Below are positions 17,744 through 26,921 of a DNA stretch of 64,000 nucleotides, piece after piece. Position numbers and translations under genes: made by a program. The DNA is from Jannaschia sp. M317. GTDB taxonomy: Bacteria; Pseudomonadota; Alphaproteobacteria; Rhodobacterales; Rhodobacteraceae. How positions within the stretch are numbered: position 1 is the stretch's first letter; each line of letters begins with the position of its first letter. The stretch spans positions 3,129,001-3,193,000 of the forward strand of contig NZ_CP081155.1 in NCBI RefSeq assembly GCF_025141175.1, given 5' to 3'. The notes beneath the pieces are model-generated. The model saw only the letters and a program-made list of their open reading frames with translations. It was not told the origin of the DNA and made no database searches.

Positions 17744-18289
17744 ATGCTGAAGATGACATTTACCCTAACTGCCGCGCTTTACGTCGGCTTTGTGGTCTGG
17801 GGCGACCCGACCTCCGCGTCGATCGAGGCCGCCGAACGCGACGCCCCGGTGATCGTGAACGCCGCAGCCGATTTCGACCGCCCCGTGATTCTGCAAAACG
17901 GATCCGCCCCCGAAGCCGCTGTGACGCGCACCGCCGTGCCCGCCGTGCAGGTGCCTGACCCCGCCGTGATCGCCGCCTCCGCCCCTGCCCCCACCTCGGT
18001 CCAGCCGCGTCTGATCGGTGAGCCGGTCGTCGTGAGCCTGGTCCAGCCCGCCGCCCCGGTCGAAACCGTCGTCACCCCCCCCGAAGCAGACCGCGACCTG
18101 CTGCAGGTGACCGGCAGCCGCGTCAACATGCGGTCCGGCCCGTCCACGTCCAACGGGGTCGTGGCCAGCCTGTCCGAAGGCACCCTGGCGGAGCCGCTGG
18201 GCGAGCCGATCAATGGCTGGCAGGAGATCCGCGAAGTAGAGACCGGGCGCACCGGCTTCATGGCGTCCCGTTTCCTCGCCCCAAGCTGA
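17744..18289 (+). CDS. Secreted or anchored SH3-domain protein
   Basis: This 181-residue protein starts with a hydrophobic signal or anchor (MLKMTFTLTAALYVGFVVWG), then a roughly 95-residue Ala/Pro/Val-rich linker and a C-terminal bacterial SH3 (SH3b) domain at about 118-180 (VTGSRVNMRSGPSTSNGVVASL and GWQEIREVETGRTGFMASRFL). SH3b domains often bind peptidoglycan or act as targeting modules; the specific role is unknown. GAGGGGA precedes the ATG. It stands alone, divergent from parC. Confidence 0.88.
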   Translation: MLKMTFTLTAALYVGFVVWGDPTSASIEAAERDAPVIVNAAADFDRPVILQNGSAPEAAVTRTAVPAVQVPDPAVIAASAPAPTSVQPRLIGEPVVVSLVQPAAPVETVVTPPEADRDLLQVTGSRVNMRSGPSTSNGVVASLSEGTLAEPLGEPINGWQEIREVETGRTGFMASRFLAPS

Positions 18290-18387
18290 TCACAGCGACA
18301 GTCTGACCGATCGGGCGTGCATCTGGCGCGCCCGTTTGCGTTTCCGCCCCAGCTTGCCTATCGCAGACAAGAAACAGGCAGGGCATC

Positions 18388-19212
18388 ATGGGCCAACGCA
18401 GCATCCTCATCACCGGCTGTTCCACCGGCATCGGTCTGAACGCCGCGCGCACCCTGCGTGATCGCGGCTGGCAGGTGTTCGCCGCCTGCCGCAAACCCGA
18501 GGATTGCGCCCGCCTGCAGGCCGAGGGCCTGACCGCCCCGCTGATCGACTACGAGGACACCGCGACCGTCGCCCCCGCGCTGGCCCAGGTTCTGGCCGCA
18601 ACCGGCGGCACGTTGGACGCGCTGTTCAACAACGGGGCCTATGCGATTCCGGGCCTGGTAGAGGATCTGCCGACCGAGGCATTGCGCTTGAATTTCGAGG
18701 CCAACCTGTTCGGCTGGCACGAGTTGACGCGTCAGGTCCTGCCGGTCATGCGCGCACAGGGGCACGGGCGGATCGTTCAGAATTCCAGCGTTCTCGGGAT
18801 GGTCGCGATGCCTTGGCGCGGGGCCTATGTGGCCACGAAATTCGCGTTGGAGGGGCTGTCCGACACATTGCGGATGGAACTGCGGGGCACCGGCATTCAT
18901 GTCGTCCTGATCGAACCCGGCCCGATCACCAGCGATTTCCGCAAGAACGCCCGCGCCCAGTTCGACCGCTGGATCGACTGGCGCGCGTCCGCCCGCGCCG
19001 ATGATTACCATCTGGAAATCACGCGCCACAGCTCGCCCGACCCGGTTACCTTTCAATTGGGCCCCGAGGCCGTGACCGCCAAGCTGATCACCGCCTTGGA
19101 CGCTCGGTCCCCGCGCCCGCGCTACTACGTCACGGTGCCCACATACCTGTCCGGTGCCATGAAGCGCGCATTCCCGAGCAGGATTCTGGACCGCGTCCTC
19201 TCGAAAGGCTGA
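18388..19212 (+). CDS. Short-chain dehydrogenase/reductase (SDR)
   Basis: A classical SDR of 274 residues. The N-terminal Rossmann motif is TGCSTGIG (about 9-16); the catalytic set is visible as NNGAY (variant of NNAG), Ser in QNSSVLGMV and Y-x-x-x-K in YVATK (about 149-153). PGPITSDF follows, as in many classical SDRs. Family members oxidise or reduce alcohols, sugars, steroids or acyl-lipid groups with NAD(P)H; the substrate cannot be inferred. The following HIG1-type and adenosyltransferase genes are on the same strand. Confidence 0.92.
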   Translation: MGQRSILITGCSTGIGLNAARTLRDRGWQVFAACRKPEDCARLQAEGLTAPLIDYEDTATVAPALAQVLAATGGTLDALFNNGAYAIPGLVEDLPTEALRLNFEANLFGWHELTRQVLPVMRAQGHGRIVQNSSVLGMVAMPWRGAYVATKFALEGLSDTLRMELRGTGIHVVLIEPGPITSDFRKNARAQFDRWIDWRASARADDYHLEITRHSSPDPVTFQLGPEAVTAKLITALDARSPRPRYYVTVPTYLSGAMKRAFPSRILDRVLSKG

Positions 19213-19255
19213 AGCCGCCGCCTAGGTTAAAGAGCGACCAACCGAAGGAGCCGAG

Positions 19256-19462
19256 ATGGCTGACGATCCCCTGTTCTATGTCGTGGCCGCCGCCTGTCTG
19301 GCGGTCGTGGTGATCCTGCTGTTCGGCATCGGCAGCTTTGCCAAAGGTGGCGAGTTCAATCGAAAGCACGCCAACCGCATCATGCGCTGGCGCATCGGGG
19401 CGCAGCTGTTCGCGGTCATCTTGTTGCTGGGCTTTGTCTGGCTGCGCTCGGGGGGCAACTGA
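19256..19462 (+). CDS. HIG1-domain twin-transmembrane protein
   Basis: A 68-residue protein with two membrane helices (about 6-27 and 45-64) joined by a basic loop, FNRKHANRIMRWRIGAQ, that matches the conserved core of the HIG1 (hypoxia-induced) domain. In eukaryotes and some alphaproteobacteria HIG1 proteins associate with respiratory supercomplexes or cytochrome oxidase. GGAG-type SD precedes the ATG. Its stop overlaps the next start as TGATG, so it is coupled to the adenosyltransferase gene. Confidence 0.85.
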   Translation: MADDPLFYVVAAACLAVVVILLFGIGSFAKGGEFNRKHANRIMRWRIGAQLFAVILLLGFVWLRSGGN

Positions 19463-20037
19463 TGGTCGTTCTGTCCAAGATCTATACCCGCACCGGCGAC
19501 GCCGGCACCACCGCATTGGGCGACGGCAGCCGCGTGCCCAAGACCGACGCCCGGGTCGAGGCCTACGGCACCGTGGACGAGGCCAACGCCACCATCGGCA
19601 TGGCCCGCCTGCACGCCTCGGGCGAGATGGACGACCGGCTTGCCATGATTCAGAACGACATGTTCGACCTTGGCGCCGACCTGTGCCGCCCGAACATGGC
19701 CGCCGACGCCCAGGCGGAATATCCGCCGCTGCGCATGACCGCCGCGCAGGTCGACCGCCTGGAGGCCGAGATCGATGCGATGAACACCGCGTTGGAACCG
19801 TTGCGGTCTTTCGTGCTGCCGGGCGGATCGGCCCTGGCCGCGCATCTGCACCTGTGCCGCACCGTCTCGCGCCGGGCCGAGCGCCGCTGCGTGGAGCTTG
19901 CGGGCGGCGAAGACGTGAACGCGGATGCGGTCAAGTATCTCAACCGCTTGTCGGATTGGTTCTTTGTCGCGTCGCGCATCGCCAATGACGACGGACGCGC
20001 GGATGTTCTGTGGGTTCCAGGGGCAAACCGGACCTGA
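19462..20037 (+). CDS. Cob(I)alamin adenosyltransferase, PduO type
   Basis: The 191-residue enzyme transfers the 5'-deoxyadenosyl group of ATP to cob(I)alamin, yielding adenosylcobalamin for mutases. Signature segments are the ATP-binding TRTGDAGTT (about 9-17), VDEANATIG, and the C-terminal RRAERR and YLNRLSDWFF helices. Adenosylcobalamin is required by ethylmalonyl-CoA and methylmalonyl-CoA mutases, which fits the methylsuccinyl-CoA dehydrogenase gene elsewhere in the window. It overlaps the HIG1 gene by one base. Confidence 0.94.
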   Translation: MVVLSKIYTRTGDAGTTALGDGSRVPKTDARVEAYGTVDEANATIGMARLHASGEMDDRLAMIQNDMFDLGADLCRPNMAADAQAEYPPLRMTAAQVDRLEAEIDAMNTALEPLRSFVLPGGSALAAHLHLCRTVSRRAERRCVELAGGEDVNADAVKYLNRLSDWFFVASRIANDDGRADVLWVPGANRT

Positions 20038-20203
20038 ACGTGGGGCATGTGCGCGCGCGCAACACCGTGCGCGCCCGCCGCCCATCGGAAACGCCGCGCA
20101 AGAAACGGTGCGTCACAAGGCCCCGTAGCGTCGTTTTCCGTCTGTCCGCCGCAAAAAACCTCCGGTAACACCGCCAGAGATACGCATTCTGGAGGTACGC
20201 GCC

Positions 20204-20962
20204 ATGAAAGTTCTGGTGCCCGTCAAACGGGTGATCGACTACAACGTGAAGGTCCGGGTCAAGGCCGACGGCACCGGGGTCGACCTCGCCAACGTTAAGA
20301 TGTCGATGAACCCCTTCGACGAAATCTCTGTCGAAGAAGCGATCCGGCTGAAGGAAAAGGGCGTCGCCACCGAGGTCGTGGCCGTGTCCATCGGCGTCAA
20401 GCAAAGCCAGGAAACCCTGCGCACCGCGCTGGCCATGGGGGCCGACCGCGCAATTCTGGTCGTCGCCACCGATGACGTTCATCAGGACATCGAGCCGCTG
20501 GCCGTCGCCAAGATCCTCAAGGCGATCATCGACGAAGAGCAGCCGGGCCTCGTGCTGGCGGGAAAGCAGGCGATCGACAATGACATGAACGCCACGGGCC
20601 AGATGCTGTCGGCGTTGCTGGGCTGGTCGCAGGCCACCTTTGCATCCGAGGTCAACATCGACGGGGACCACGCCATCGTGACCCGCGAAGTCGACGGCGG
20701 CATGCAGACCATCAAGGTCAAGATGCCCGCCATCGTGACCGTCGATCTGCGCCTGAACGAGCCGCGCTATGCATCGCTGCCGAACATCATGAAGGCCAAG
20801 AAAAAGCCGCTGGATGAGAAGACGCCCGCCGACTACGGCGTTGACGTCTCGCCGCGTCTGGAAATCATCAAGACGACCGAGCCCGAGACCCGCAAGGCCG
20901 GTGAAATGGTCGCCTCTGTCGATGAGCTTGTGTCGAAACTCAAGGAAGCGGGGGCTGTCTGA
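20204..20962 (+). CDS. etfB: Electron transfer flavoprotein subunit beta
   Basis: The 252-residue beta subunit binds AMP and, with EtfA, carries electrons from acyl-CoA and related dehydrogenases to ETF:quinone oxidoreductase. It starts [20 protein letters not shown] and contains the loop [16 protein letters not shown] and the recognition segment [21 protein letters not shown] (here [17 protein letters not shown]). GGAGG lies eight bases before the ATG. Its stop overlaps etfA by one base. Confidence 0.97.
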   Translation: MKVLVPVKRVIDYNVKVRVKADGTGVDLANVKMSMNPFDEISVEEAIRLKEKGVATEVVAVSIGVKQSQETLRTALAMGADRAILVVATDDVHQDIEPLAVAKILKAIIDEEQPGLVLAGKQAIDNDMNATGQMLSALLGWSQATFASEVNIDGDHAIVTREVDGGMQTIKVKMPAIVTVDLRLNEPRYASLPNIMKAKKKPLDEKTPADYGVDVSPRLEIIKTTEPETRKAGEMVASVDELVSKLKEAGAV

Positions 20963-21888
20963 TGGCTGTTCTTCTGATCGGTGAAGTCACGGGCGGCGAA
21001 TTGAACGTCGACGCCACCTCCAAGGCACTGACGGCTGCCAAGCAGCTGGGCGATGTGACCGTGCTGTGTGCCGGGGCGTCCGCAGCTGCCGCGGGTGCCG
21101 CCGCGGCCAACCTGGACGGCGTCGCCAAGGTTCTGGTCGCCGAGGATCCGTCCCTCGGTCATCGCCTGGCCGAGCCGACCGCCGCCTTGGTGGTGTCCTT
21201 GGCAGGCGATTATTCGCACATTCTGGCCCCGTCCACGACGGACGCCAAGAACGTGATGCCCCGCATCGCCGCCCTGCTGGACGTGATGATCCTGTCGGAC
21301 GTGACCGCCGTGGTCGACGGCGACACGTTTGAACGTCCGATCTATGCGGGCAACGCGGTGCAGACCATCAAGTCGACGGATGCCACCAAGGTGATGACGA
21401 TCCGCACCTCGACCTTTGACGCCGCCGGCGACGGCGGCTCGGCCCCGGTTGAAACGGTCGGTGCCGCTGCTGATCCCGGCCTGTCGGAATGGGTCGAAGA
21501 CAAGGTTGCACAAAGCGACCGGCCCGAGCTGACCTCGGCCGGAGTGGTCGTCTCTGGCGGGCGCGGCGTTGGATCTGAAGAGGACTTCGCCCTGATCGAA
21601 AAGCTGGCCGACAAGTTGGGGGCCGCTGTTGGCGCCTCGCGCGCGGCGGTCGACTCGGGCTATGCGCCCAACGACTGGCAGGTCGGGCAGACCGGCAAGG
21701 TCGTGGCCCCGGATCTTTATATCGCCGTCGGCATTTCCGGTGCCATCCAGCACCTGGCGGGCATGAAGGATTCCAAAGTCATTGTCGCCATCAACAAGGA
21801 CGAAGAGGCCCCGATCTTCCAGGTCGCGGACTACGGCCTGGTTGCCGACCTCTTCGCCGCGGTACCGGAGCTGATCGAAAAGATCTGA
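20962..21888 (+). CDS. etfA: Electron transfer flavoprotein subunit alpha
   Basis: The 308-residue alpha subunit binds FAD. The C-terminal FAD domain has the conserved [54 protein letters not shown] and [19 protein letters not shown] segments. It is cotranslated with etfB and followed by a strong terminator. It should serve the methylsuccinyl-CoA dehydrogenase and other acyl-CoA dehydrogenases. Confidence 0.97.
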   Translation: MAVLLIGEVTGGELNVDATSKALTAAKQLGDVTVLCAGASAAAAGAAAANLDGVAKVLVAEDPSLGHRLAEPTAALVVSLAGDYSHILAPSTTDAKNVMPRIAALLDVMILSDVTAVVDGDTFERPIYAGNAVQTIKSTDATKVMTIRTSTFDAAGDGGSAPVETVGAAADPGLSEWVEDKVAQSDRPELTSAGVVVSGGRGVGSEEDFALIEKLADKLGAAVGASRAAVDSGYAPNDWQVGQTGKVVAPDLYIAVGISGAIQHLAGMKDSKVIVAINKDEEAPIFQVADYGLVADLFAAVPELIEKI

Positions 21889-21914
21889 TCCGCCCGACAG
21901 ACGAGCAGAACAGC

Positions 21915-21942
21915 AAACGCGGCCGCCAATGGCCGCGTTTTT
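21915..21942 (+). terminator. Rho-independent terminator of etfBA
   Basis: AAACGCGGCC/GGCCGCGTTT with a six-base loop, followed by TT, lies 27 bases after etfA. The stem is perfect over 10 bp. The gene on the other strand converges, so it may act in both directions. Confidence 0.88.
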
Positions 21943-21946
21943 CGTC

Positions 21947-22771
21947 TCACGCCGTCAGCCTGCGCCCGTCCCGTCTGCCCACGGCGCGGGCCAACACCCG
22001 GGCGATGCGTTCATGGCTTTCATTCGACAGCGACAGGCGCGCGGCGGCGACCTCCATCTCTGGATAGATCATGTGCCGAAGCTGGCCGTCACGCTGATCG
22101 TCGGTCACGTCACAATGGACCAGCTTGTCGATCATCGGCTCCAACTTCTGCATCATGTCGACTGTCACGAATAGCGGCTCTGGCCCCAAGTCCCCTTCTT
22201 CTGCATTCTCGATCCAAAGCAGGATCTTGGTTCCGGGTATCCGCGACAGCAGCAGGCGCATGCGGGCGACCCAGGCTTCCTGCAACTCTCGCGTGACCAT
22301 GGCAAATTTCTCCTCCGAGGCGGCCTTGAGCGTGCAGAGCATGTGCCGCGTGAAGGAAAAATCGCTGAAATCAACCTCCTGGAACAGGGTTTCCATCAGG
22401 ATGGAATGGCGCAGGAACCGGTCGTTGCGCCGTCGGTGGACGGAATAGAACCTGTTGGAAATGTTCGCCCCGCCCATGACCTGAATGACCGTCGTCTCGG
22501 CACCGGCGATGACCTTCATCAGTGCCTCATCCTGGGCGTAGACATCCAGACTGCCGTTTCGGACCCCCAGATTCAGCACCCTGCGGCCCGTCATCTCTGA
22601 CAGACGATCCGTGAACGGGTCCTCGATGTAGCAACCATAGACCTCTGACCCGCCAAGCACCGCGACATAGGGCTGTTCCAACCCCACCTGCGGCCCCCGG
22701 AACGGCACGCGCGACGCGCCGTAGGTGCACGGGTAATAGTCCAGTTCGCTGTCGTGTCGTTCGTAACTCAT
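21947..22771 (-). CDS. DUF6473-type protein
   Basis: A 274-residue protein starting MSYERHDSELDYYPCTYG. It resembles a Rhodobacterales-restricted family (DUF6473, from memory). Blocks VAVLGGSEVYG, RVLNLGVRNGSLDVY and TVIQVMGGANISNR are spaced like the first three blocks of SGNH-hydrolase folds, but the canonical GDS serine motif is not obvious. No signal peptide or membrane helix is seen. The start is the ATG at 22771; upstream in-frame sequence runs antisense through the dehydrogenase gene. Function unknown. Confidence 0.82.
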   Translation of the reverse strand: MSYERHDSELDYYPCTYGASRVPFRGPQVGLEQPYVAVLGGSEVYGCYIEDPFTDRLSEMTGRRVLNLGVRNGSLDVYAQDEALMKVIAGAETTVIQVMGGANISNRFYSVHRRRNDRFLRHSILMETLFQEVDFSDFSFTRHMLCTLKAASEEKFAMVTRELQEAWVARMRLLLSRIPGTKILLWIENAEEGDLGPEPLFVTVDMMQKLEPMIDKLVHCDVTDDQRDGQLRHMIYPEMEVAAARLSLSNESHERIARVLARAVGRRDGRRLTA

Positions 22772-22939
22772 ACCGGGGCCCGTGGCTGCGATTCGCGGGG
22801 TGCCCTGAACCATGGCCGCCTGCCCGTTACCAAGTCGTTGATCCCGGCATTTACAGCAAAATGTGCGCAAGCCGCGCGCCGCCTTGTGCCCGGACCCGCC
22901 ACTGATATGGTCCGCCCTGACGCAGCAGGAGTGCACCCC

Positions 22940-23818
22940 ATGGAGATCGCAAGCATCGGGATCGTCGGCGCAGGACAGATGGGCAATGGCATTGCCCACG
23001 TCTGCGCCCTGGCGGGCTATGACGTGATGGTCACCGACGTCAGTCAGGACGCGCTGGATGCGGCGCGGGTCCTGATCACGAAAAATCTGGACCGCCAGGT
23101 AAGCCGTGAAAAGATCAGTCAGGACGACCGCGATGCCGCCCTGGCGCGGATTTCGATGACATCGACCTTGATCGATTGCGCCAAGTCCGACCTGATCATC
23201 GAGGCGGCGACCGAACGCGAAGCCGTCAAACAGGCCATCTTCGAGGATCTGGTGCCGCATTTGGCCCCGCAGACGATTCTGACGTCGAACACCTCGTCAA
23301 TTTCCATCACCCGGTTGGGCAGCCGCACCGATCGGCCGCACAAGTTCATGGGCTTCCACTTCATGAATCCGGTTCCGGTGATGCAGTTGGTCGAACTGAT
23401 CCGCGGCATCGCCACCGACGAAGAAACCTTTTCTGCCTGCCGCACCGTCGTCGACCGCCTGGGCAAGCAATCCGCCCACGCCGAGGATTTCCCCGCCTTT
23501 ATCGTCAACCGCATCCTGATGCCGATGATCAACGAGGCGGTCTATACGCTCTATGAGGGGGTCGGCACGATCACCTCCATCGATACGTCGATGAAACTGG
23601 GCGCGAACCATCCGATGGGCCCGCTGGAGCTGGCCGATTTCATCGGGTTGGACACCTGTCTGGCGATCATGAACGTGCTGCACGACGGGCTGGCCGATAC
23701 CAAGTATCGCCCCTGCCCCCTGCTGGTGAAATACGTCGAAGCCGGGTGGCTGGGCCGCAAGACGCAGCGCGGCTTCTACGACTACCGGGGCGAGAACGGG
23801 CCGGTTCCGACCCGCTAG
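22940..23818 (+). CDS. 3-hydroxybutyryl-CoA dehydrogenase
   Basis: The 292-residue enzyme reversibly oxidises (S)-3-hydroxybutyryl-CoA to acetoacetyl-CoA with NAD(P). The Rossmann motif GAGQMGNGIAHV (about 9-20) is followed by SNTSSISITRLG, the HFMNPVPVMQLVELIRG block containing the catalytic His, and the C-terminal NHPMGPLELADFIGLDTCL. AGGAG lies seven bases before this ATG, and the longer open frame upstream has none. It fits a central role in short-chain acyl-CoA, PHB or ethylmalonyl-CoA metabolism. Confidence 0.95.
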   Translation: MEIASIGIVGAGQMGNGIAHVCALAGYDVMVTDVSQDALDAARVLITKNLDRQVSREKISQDDRDAALARISMTSTLIDCAKSDLIIEAATEREAVKQAIFEDLVPHLAPQTILTSNTSSISITRLGSRTDRPHKFMGFHFMNPVPVMQLVELIRGIATDEETFSACRTVVDRLGKQSAHAEDFPAFIVNRILMPMINEAVYTLYEGVGTITSIDTSMKLGANHPMGPLELADFIGLDTCLAIMNVLHDGLADTKYRPCPLLVKYVEAGWLGRKTQRGFYDYRGENGPVPTR

Positions 23819-23819
23819 A

Positions 23820-24704
23820 TTACAGCGACAGGGTGTGGTCGCGCAGTCGCGCCATCAGGTCGCTGGGCGTGTCCGCCATCGCGTCCAGGGTCGCAAAGGG
23901 GATCGGCGCGCCGATCACGGGGGCCTGCGCGCGGCCCAGGGCATGCACCACCTCGTGCAGCAGCAACCCTTGGCGCAGGGTTGCCGACAGCTGATTGGCG
24001 ATCTGATACACGCGGGAGTTCTGGCCCGCGAAATGCACCGGCAGAACAGGCGCGCGGCTCAGCCGGATCATCTTGGCCGTGAAGGGGTTCCACTCCCGCT
24101 CCACAGCAGGTCCCCACCAGGTATCAGAGGACGCGACCGAGCCTGATGGGAACAATACCACCGCCCCACCCGCCGCCAGATGGGCCATCGTCTCGCGGCG
24201 CATGTCCAGGTTGCGTGCACGGGCATCCGCTTCGTGCGGAAAGGGCACGGGGATCATGTGATCCGCGATCTCCGGCACGCCGGTCAGCAGGCTGCGTGTC
24301 AGGATTCTGAAGTCGGACCGCACCCGGCCCAAAAGGTCCGCAAGGACCATCCCATCGACCAGACCATGGGGATGGTTCGCGACGACAATGACGGGACCGG
24401 TGGCGGGAATGCGGGCAATCTGGTCCGGCGGGGTATCGACGCGGATATCCATCACCCGCAAGGCATGGGCGAAGAACGCGGGCCCTGTTTCCACGCCCTC
24501 CTCCTCGAACCGCCGGATCAGGCGCAGCAGCGTCAGCTTGCCGGTCGTCCATTCCAACGCACGGATCGTCGCCGCCTTTCGCGGGTCGGTGAAGGTGCCC
24601 GCATAGCTGAGCCGCGCGCGGTCGTAGGGCATATAGCCAGGCGGTGGCGCGTCATCGGTTGGCCTGTCTCGCGGTGCTGCGCGCAGAAAGCTGAGGTCGC
24701 TCAC
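23820..24704 (-). CDS. Lysophospholipid (1-acylglycerol-3-phosphate type) acyltransferase
   Basis: The 294-residue protein is of the PlsC/LPLAT superfamily: the acyltransferase box is NHPHGLVDGM (about 127-136), and VVLFPSGSVASS is the second phosphate/acyl-acceptor block. It resembles the hemolysin/OlsA-like branch, so ornithine lipid or lysophosphatidic acid are possible acceptors. The GTG at 24704 overlaps the ptsH stop as GTGA, so the gene is translationally coupled to the phosphotransfer genes; whether it is functionally linked is unknown. It is convergent with the hydroxybutyryl-CoA dehydrogenase gene. Confidence 0.87.
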   Translation of the reverse strand: MSDLSFLRAAPRDRPTDDAPPPGYMPYDRARLSYAGTFTDPRKAATIRALEWTTGKLTLLRLIRRFEEEGVETGPAFFAHALRVMDIRVDTPPDQIARIPATGPVIVVANHPHGLVDGMVLADLLGRVRSDFRILTRSLLTGVPEIADHMIPVPFPHEADARARNLDMRRETMAHLAAGGAVVLFPSGSVASSDTWWGPAVEREWNPFTAKMIRLSRAPVLPVHFAGQNSRVYQIANQLSATLRQGLLLHEVVHALGRAQAPVIGAPIPFATLDAMADTPSDLMARLRDHTLSL

Positions 24705-24970
24705 ATCGGCTCGCCGAAGCGGTCGGCGACCAGGGCGGCCAAAGCCTCCATCAGTGCGTCGGCATCCGGGCCCGATGTCTCGACTTCGATCGAGGTGCCG
24801 CGCGACGCGGCCAGCATCAACAACCCCATGATCGAGTCGCCCCCCGCCTGTTCGCCATTTCGCGACACGGAGGCCGTCGCATCGAAGCGATCCACGCATT
24901 CCACGAACTTCGCCGAGGCGCGCGCATGCAGGCCCTTTTCGTTGACGATGTCGAGCGTCTGTTGCGCCAT
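24701..24970 (-). CDS. ptsH: HPr phosphocarrier protein
   Basis: The 89-residue HPr accepts phosphate from EI on its active-site His and in this clade may also be phosphorylated on Ser by HPr kinase. The segment NEKGLHARASAKFVE holds the catalytic His (about 15), and GGDSIMGLLMLAAS the regulatory Ser. It starts at the ATG of MAQQTLDIV, upstream of which GGACTC-like SD is weak. It is 43 bases downstream of the EIIA gene and coupled to the acyltransferase. No sugar permease gene is nearby, so the role is regulatory. Confidence 0.95.
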   Translation of the reverse strand: MAQQTLDIVNEKGLHARASAKFVECVDRFDATASVSRNGEQAGGDSIMGLLMLAASRGTSIEVETSGPDADALMEALAALVADRFGEPM

Positions 24971-25013
24971 GGAGTCCCCCCGTCCGCGCCCCATAGGGGC
25001 AATCACCGCGCCG

Positions 25014-25406
25014 TCAGGCGCGCGGTCCTTGTGCGACATCCATGTAGCGCGTTCCGGCCGCCTTGGCCAAGGACAACGCTTCGGTCAACGGCTTGCCCCT
25101 GCTACGCGCCAACTTGATCAACGCCGGTAGATTGGCCCCGTAGAAGATGACGCGATCCTCGGGGGCGCAGGCGTTCATCGACAGGTTGGACGGTGACCCG
25201 CCAAAGATGTCGGTCACCACGATCACCCCATCGCCCTTGTCGACGGCGTCGGCGGCGGCGCAGATCTCCTGCTCCTTTGCGGCGCGGTCGCAGGCGGCCC
25301 CGACCGCAATGGATCGCACGCCGTCCTGGGGGCCGATCACATGCTCGACCGCCCGGCGATATTCCTCAGCCAGCCCACCATGGGCCACGATGACAATGCC
25401 GATCAC
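25014..25406 (-). CDS. PTS EIIA component, mannose family
   Basis: The 130-residue domain resembles EIIA-Man: the phospho-His lies in IVIVAHGGLAEEY (His9), with DIFGGSPSN as the second conserved loop. It would be phosphorylated by HPr. In rhizobia the equivalent gene (manX) sits between hprK and ptsH; here rapZ intervenes. Its ATG overlaps the rapZ stop by four bases. Confidence 0.93.
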   Translation of the reverse strand: MIGIVIVAHGGLAEEYRRAVEHVIGPQDGVRSIAVGAACDRAAKEQEICAAADAVDKGDGVIVVTDIFGGSPSNLSMNACAPEDRVIFYGANLPALIKLARSRGKPLTEALSLAKAAGTRYMDVAQGPRA

Positions 25407-26338
25407 GCGGCGGTACCCCCGTCGGTCCGAGCGCCGGACCCTTCGGTCAACAAACCGCCCGCGACGGGCGCGGTGCGGCGATCCAATTCCCTATGGCGTT
25501 TAGACACCTGCCACCCGGCCTCCGCAAGGGTCTGGGCCAGCAATTCGGTCACGGCGACTGATCGGTGCCGCCCACCCGTGCAGCCCAGTCCCACGGACAG
25601 ATGGGCACGGCCTTCGTCGCGGTAGGCCGGCAAGGTCGACAGGATCAGACCGGACATTCGGTCGTAGAAATCCGCAAAGCGGGCGTCGGCCATGATGTAA
25701 TCCCGCACAGCGGCATCCCGGCCCGTGCCCGCGCGCAGATCTGGCACCCAATGGGGGTTGGCCAGAAAACGCAGGTCGAACACCACATCCAACCCGCGCG
25801 GCAGGCCCCGTTTGTAGCTGAATGACTGAACCGATACCGCCAGGCCCCCGGCCTCGCCGAACCAGCGCAGCACCTCATCCTTCAGGTCGTGCACGGTCAA
25901 CTGCGTGGTGTCGATCACCACATCCGCCTGCTCTGCAATGTCGGTGACCAGCGCCAGTTCGCGCGCGACGCCGATCTCGGCGTCCTCCTGTGGGGCCAGG
26001 GGGTGCCTGCGCCGCGTCTCGGAGAAGCGGGCGACAAGCGTATCCGCCGCGCAATCAAGGTAGAGCATGCGCACCGACACCGCCGCATTCGCCCTCAGGC
26101 TTGCCAATTGCGACAACAGGCCATCGACGCTGAAATCCCGGTTCCGCACATCAAGACCCAATGCCAGGGGCTGCGGGTCATCGGGCATGCTGGCCAAAAG
26201 CCGCGGCAGCAGCGACAGCGGCAGATTGTCGATCGCCTCGTAGCCGGCGTCTTCCAGCACGCGGATCGCAGTCGTCCGTCCAGCGCCGGAGGGGCCGGTC
26301 ACAAGGAGGACTTCGATCATTGGCGTCGCATCCTGCAT
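25403..26338 (-). CDS. rapZ: RapZ/YvcJ family nucleotide-binding protein
   Basis: A 311-residue P-loop protein. The Walker A is GPSGAGRT near residue 15-22, and the C-terminal part has LANPHWVPDLRAGTGRD and GCTGGRHRSVAV, conserved in RapZ. In E. coli RapZ binds sRNAs controlling GlmS; in alphaproteobacteria the substrate is unclear. I start it at ATG 26338 (MQDATP), with AGGAAG seven bases upstream; ATG 26320 (MIEVLL) is an alternative. It lies between hprK and EIIA in the PTS cluster. Confidence 0.93.
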   Translation of the reverse strand: MQDATPMIEVLLVTGPSGAGRTTAIRVLEDAGYEAIDNLPLSLLPRLLASMPDDPQPLALGLDVRNRDFSVDGLLSQLASLRANAAVSVRMLYLDCAADTLVARFSETRRRHPLAPQEDAEIGVARELALVTDIAEQADVVIDTTQLTVHDLKDEVLRWFGEAGGLAVSVQSFSYKRGLPRGLDVVFDLRFLANPHWVPDLRAGTGRDAAVRDYIMADARFADFYDRMSGLILSTLPAYRDEGRAHLSVGLGCTGGRHRSVAVTELLAQTLAEAGWQVSKRHRELDRRTAPVAGGLLTEGSGARTDGGTAA

Positions 26339-26444
26339 TTCGTCTTCCTGGATTGGGCCGCCCATCCGGCCCCGATGTCGCAGAGTTAGTGCGGCGCGAC
26401 CGGCTTTGAAACCCCTGCGCGCGGGGTCGTGATGCCGCGCCCAG

Positions 26445-26897
26445 TCAGTGCCGCCCTCCGGGTTCGGCGAACCTGAGCCAGAGAAGCAATTTGGCCGCCA
26501 GGTCCCCGCTGGCCGGATGGCGCAACAGGGGAATGCTCCGGCCCAGCAGAGGCCAGACCTCCGGCTCCGGCAAGCGGGCGGGACTGTCCGACAAGAGTAT
26601 CGCGGCCTGCACCGGGGCGGCGGCCGCCAATGGGACAGGCAGAATGCCCAGGCCGCGAAGCTCCATCGCCGCCGGGGCCCCTTCGGGCGCCGACGCCCAC
26701 AAGTCCGCGCCCCGTCGGTCCAGAACGACCCTGTCGTCAACGATCAACTCTGCGCCCTGCCCCATCAACTGCGCGGCGCATCCGCTTTTGCCGCTGCCGG
26801 ACGGCCCCACGATCAACAACGCCCGCCCCCGCAGCGAGACGGCCGTGCCATGCAGGCTGCCCCTGTCCGGGCCCGTCGGATGCAGTGACGGCAGCAT
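26445..26897 (-). CDS. hprK: HPr kinase/phosphorylase (short alphaproteobacterial form)
   Basis: The 150-residue protein keeps only the C-terminal kinase domain: Walker A GPSGSGKS (about 31-38), the acidic DDRVVL and the HPrK signature ELRGLGILPV. The N-terminal domain of firmicute HprK is absent, normal in alphaproteobacteria. It would phosphorylate and dephosphorylate HPr on Ser, linking carbon status to the ChvGI pathway. The gene ends at the strongly Leu-rich AAKLLLWLRFAEPGG. It follows chvG by 24 bases. Confidence 0.92.
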   Translation of the reverse strand: MLPSLHPTGPDRGSLHGTAVSLRGRALLIVGPSGSGKSGCAAQLMGQGAELIVDDRVVLDRRGADLWASAPEGAPAAMELRGLGILPVPLAAAAPVQAAILLSDSPARLPEPEVWPLLGRSIPLLRHPASGDLAAKLLLWLRFAEPGGRH

Positions 26898-26921
26898 CGA
26901 AACGACCCCGCCTGCCGACCG

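Noticed and set aside
26445..26897. HPr kinase looks truncated compared with firmicute HprK
   Set aside because: The kinase-only form of about 150 residues is normal in alphaproteobacteria, and Walker A and signature motif are intact.
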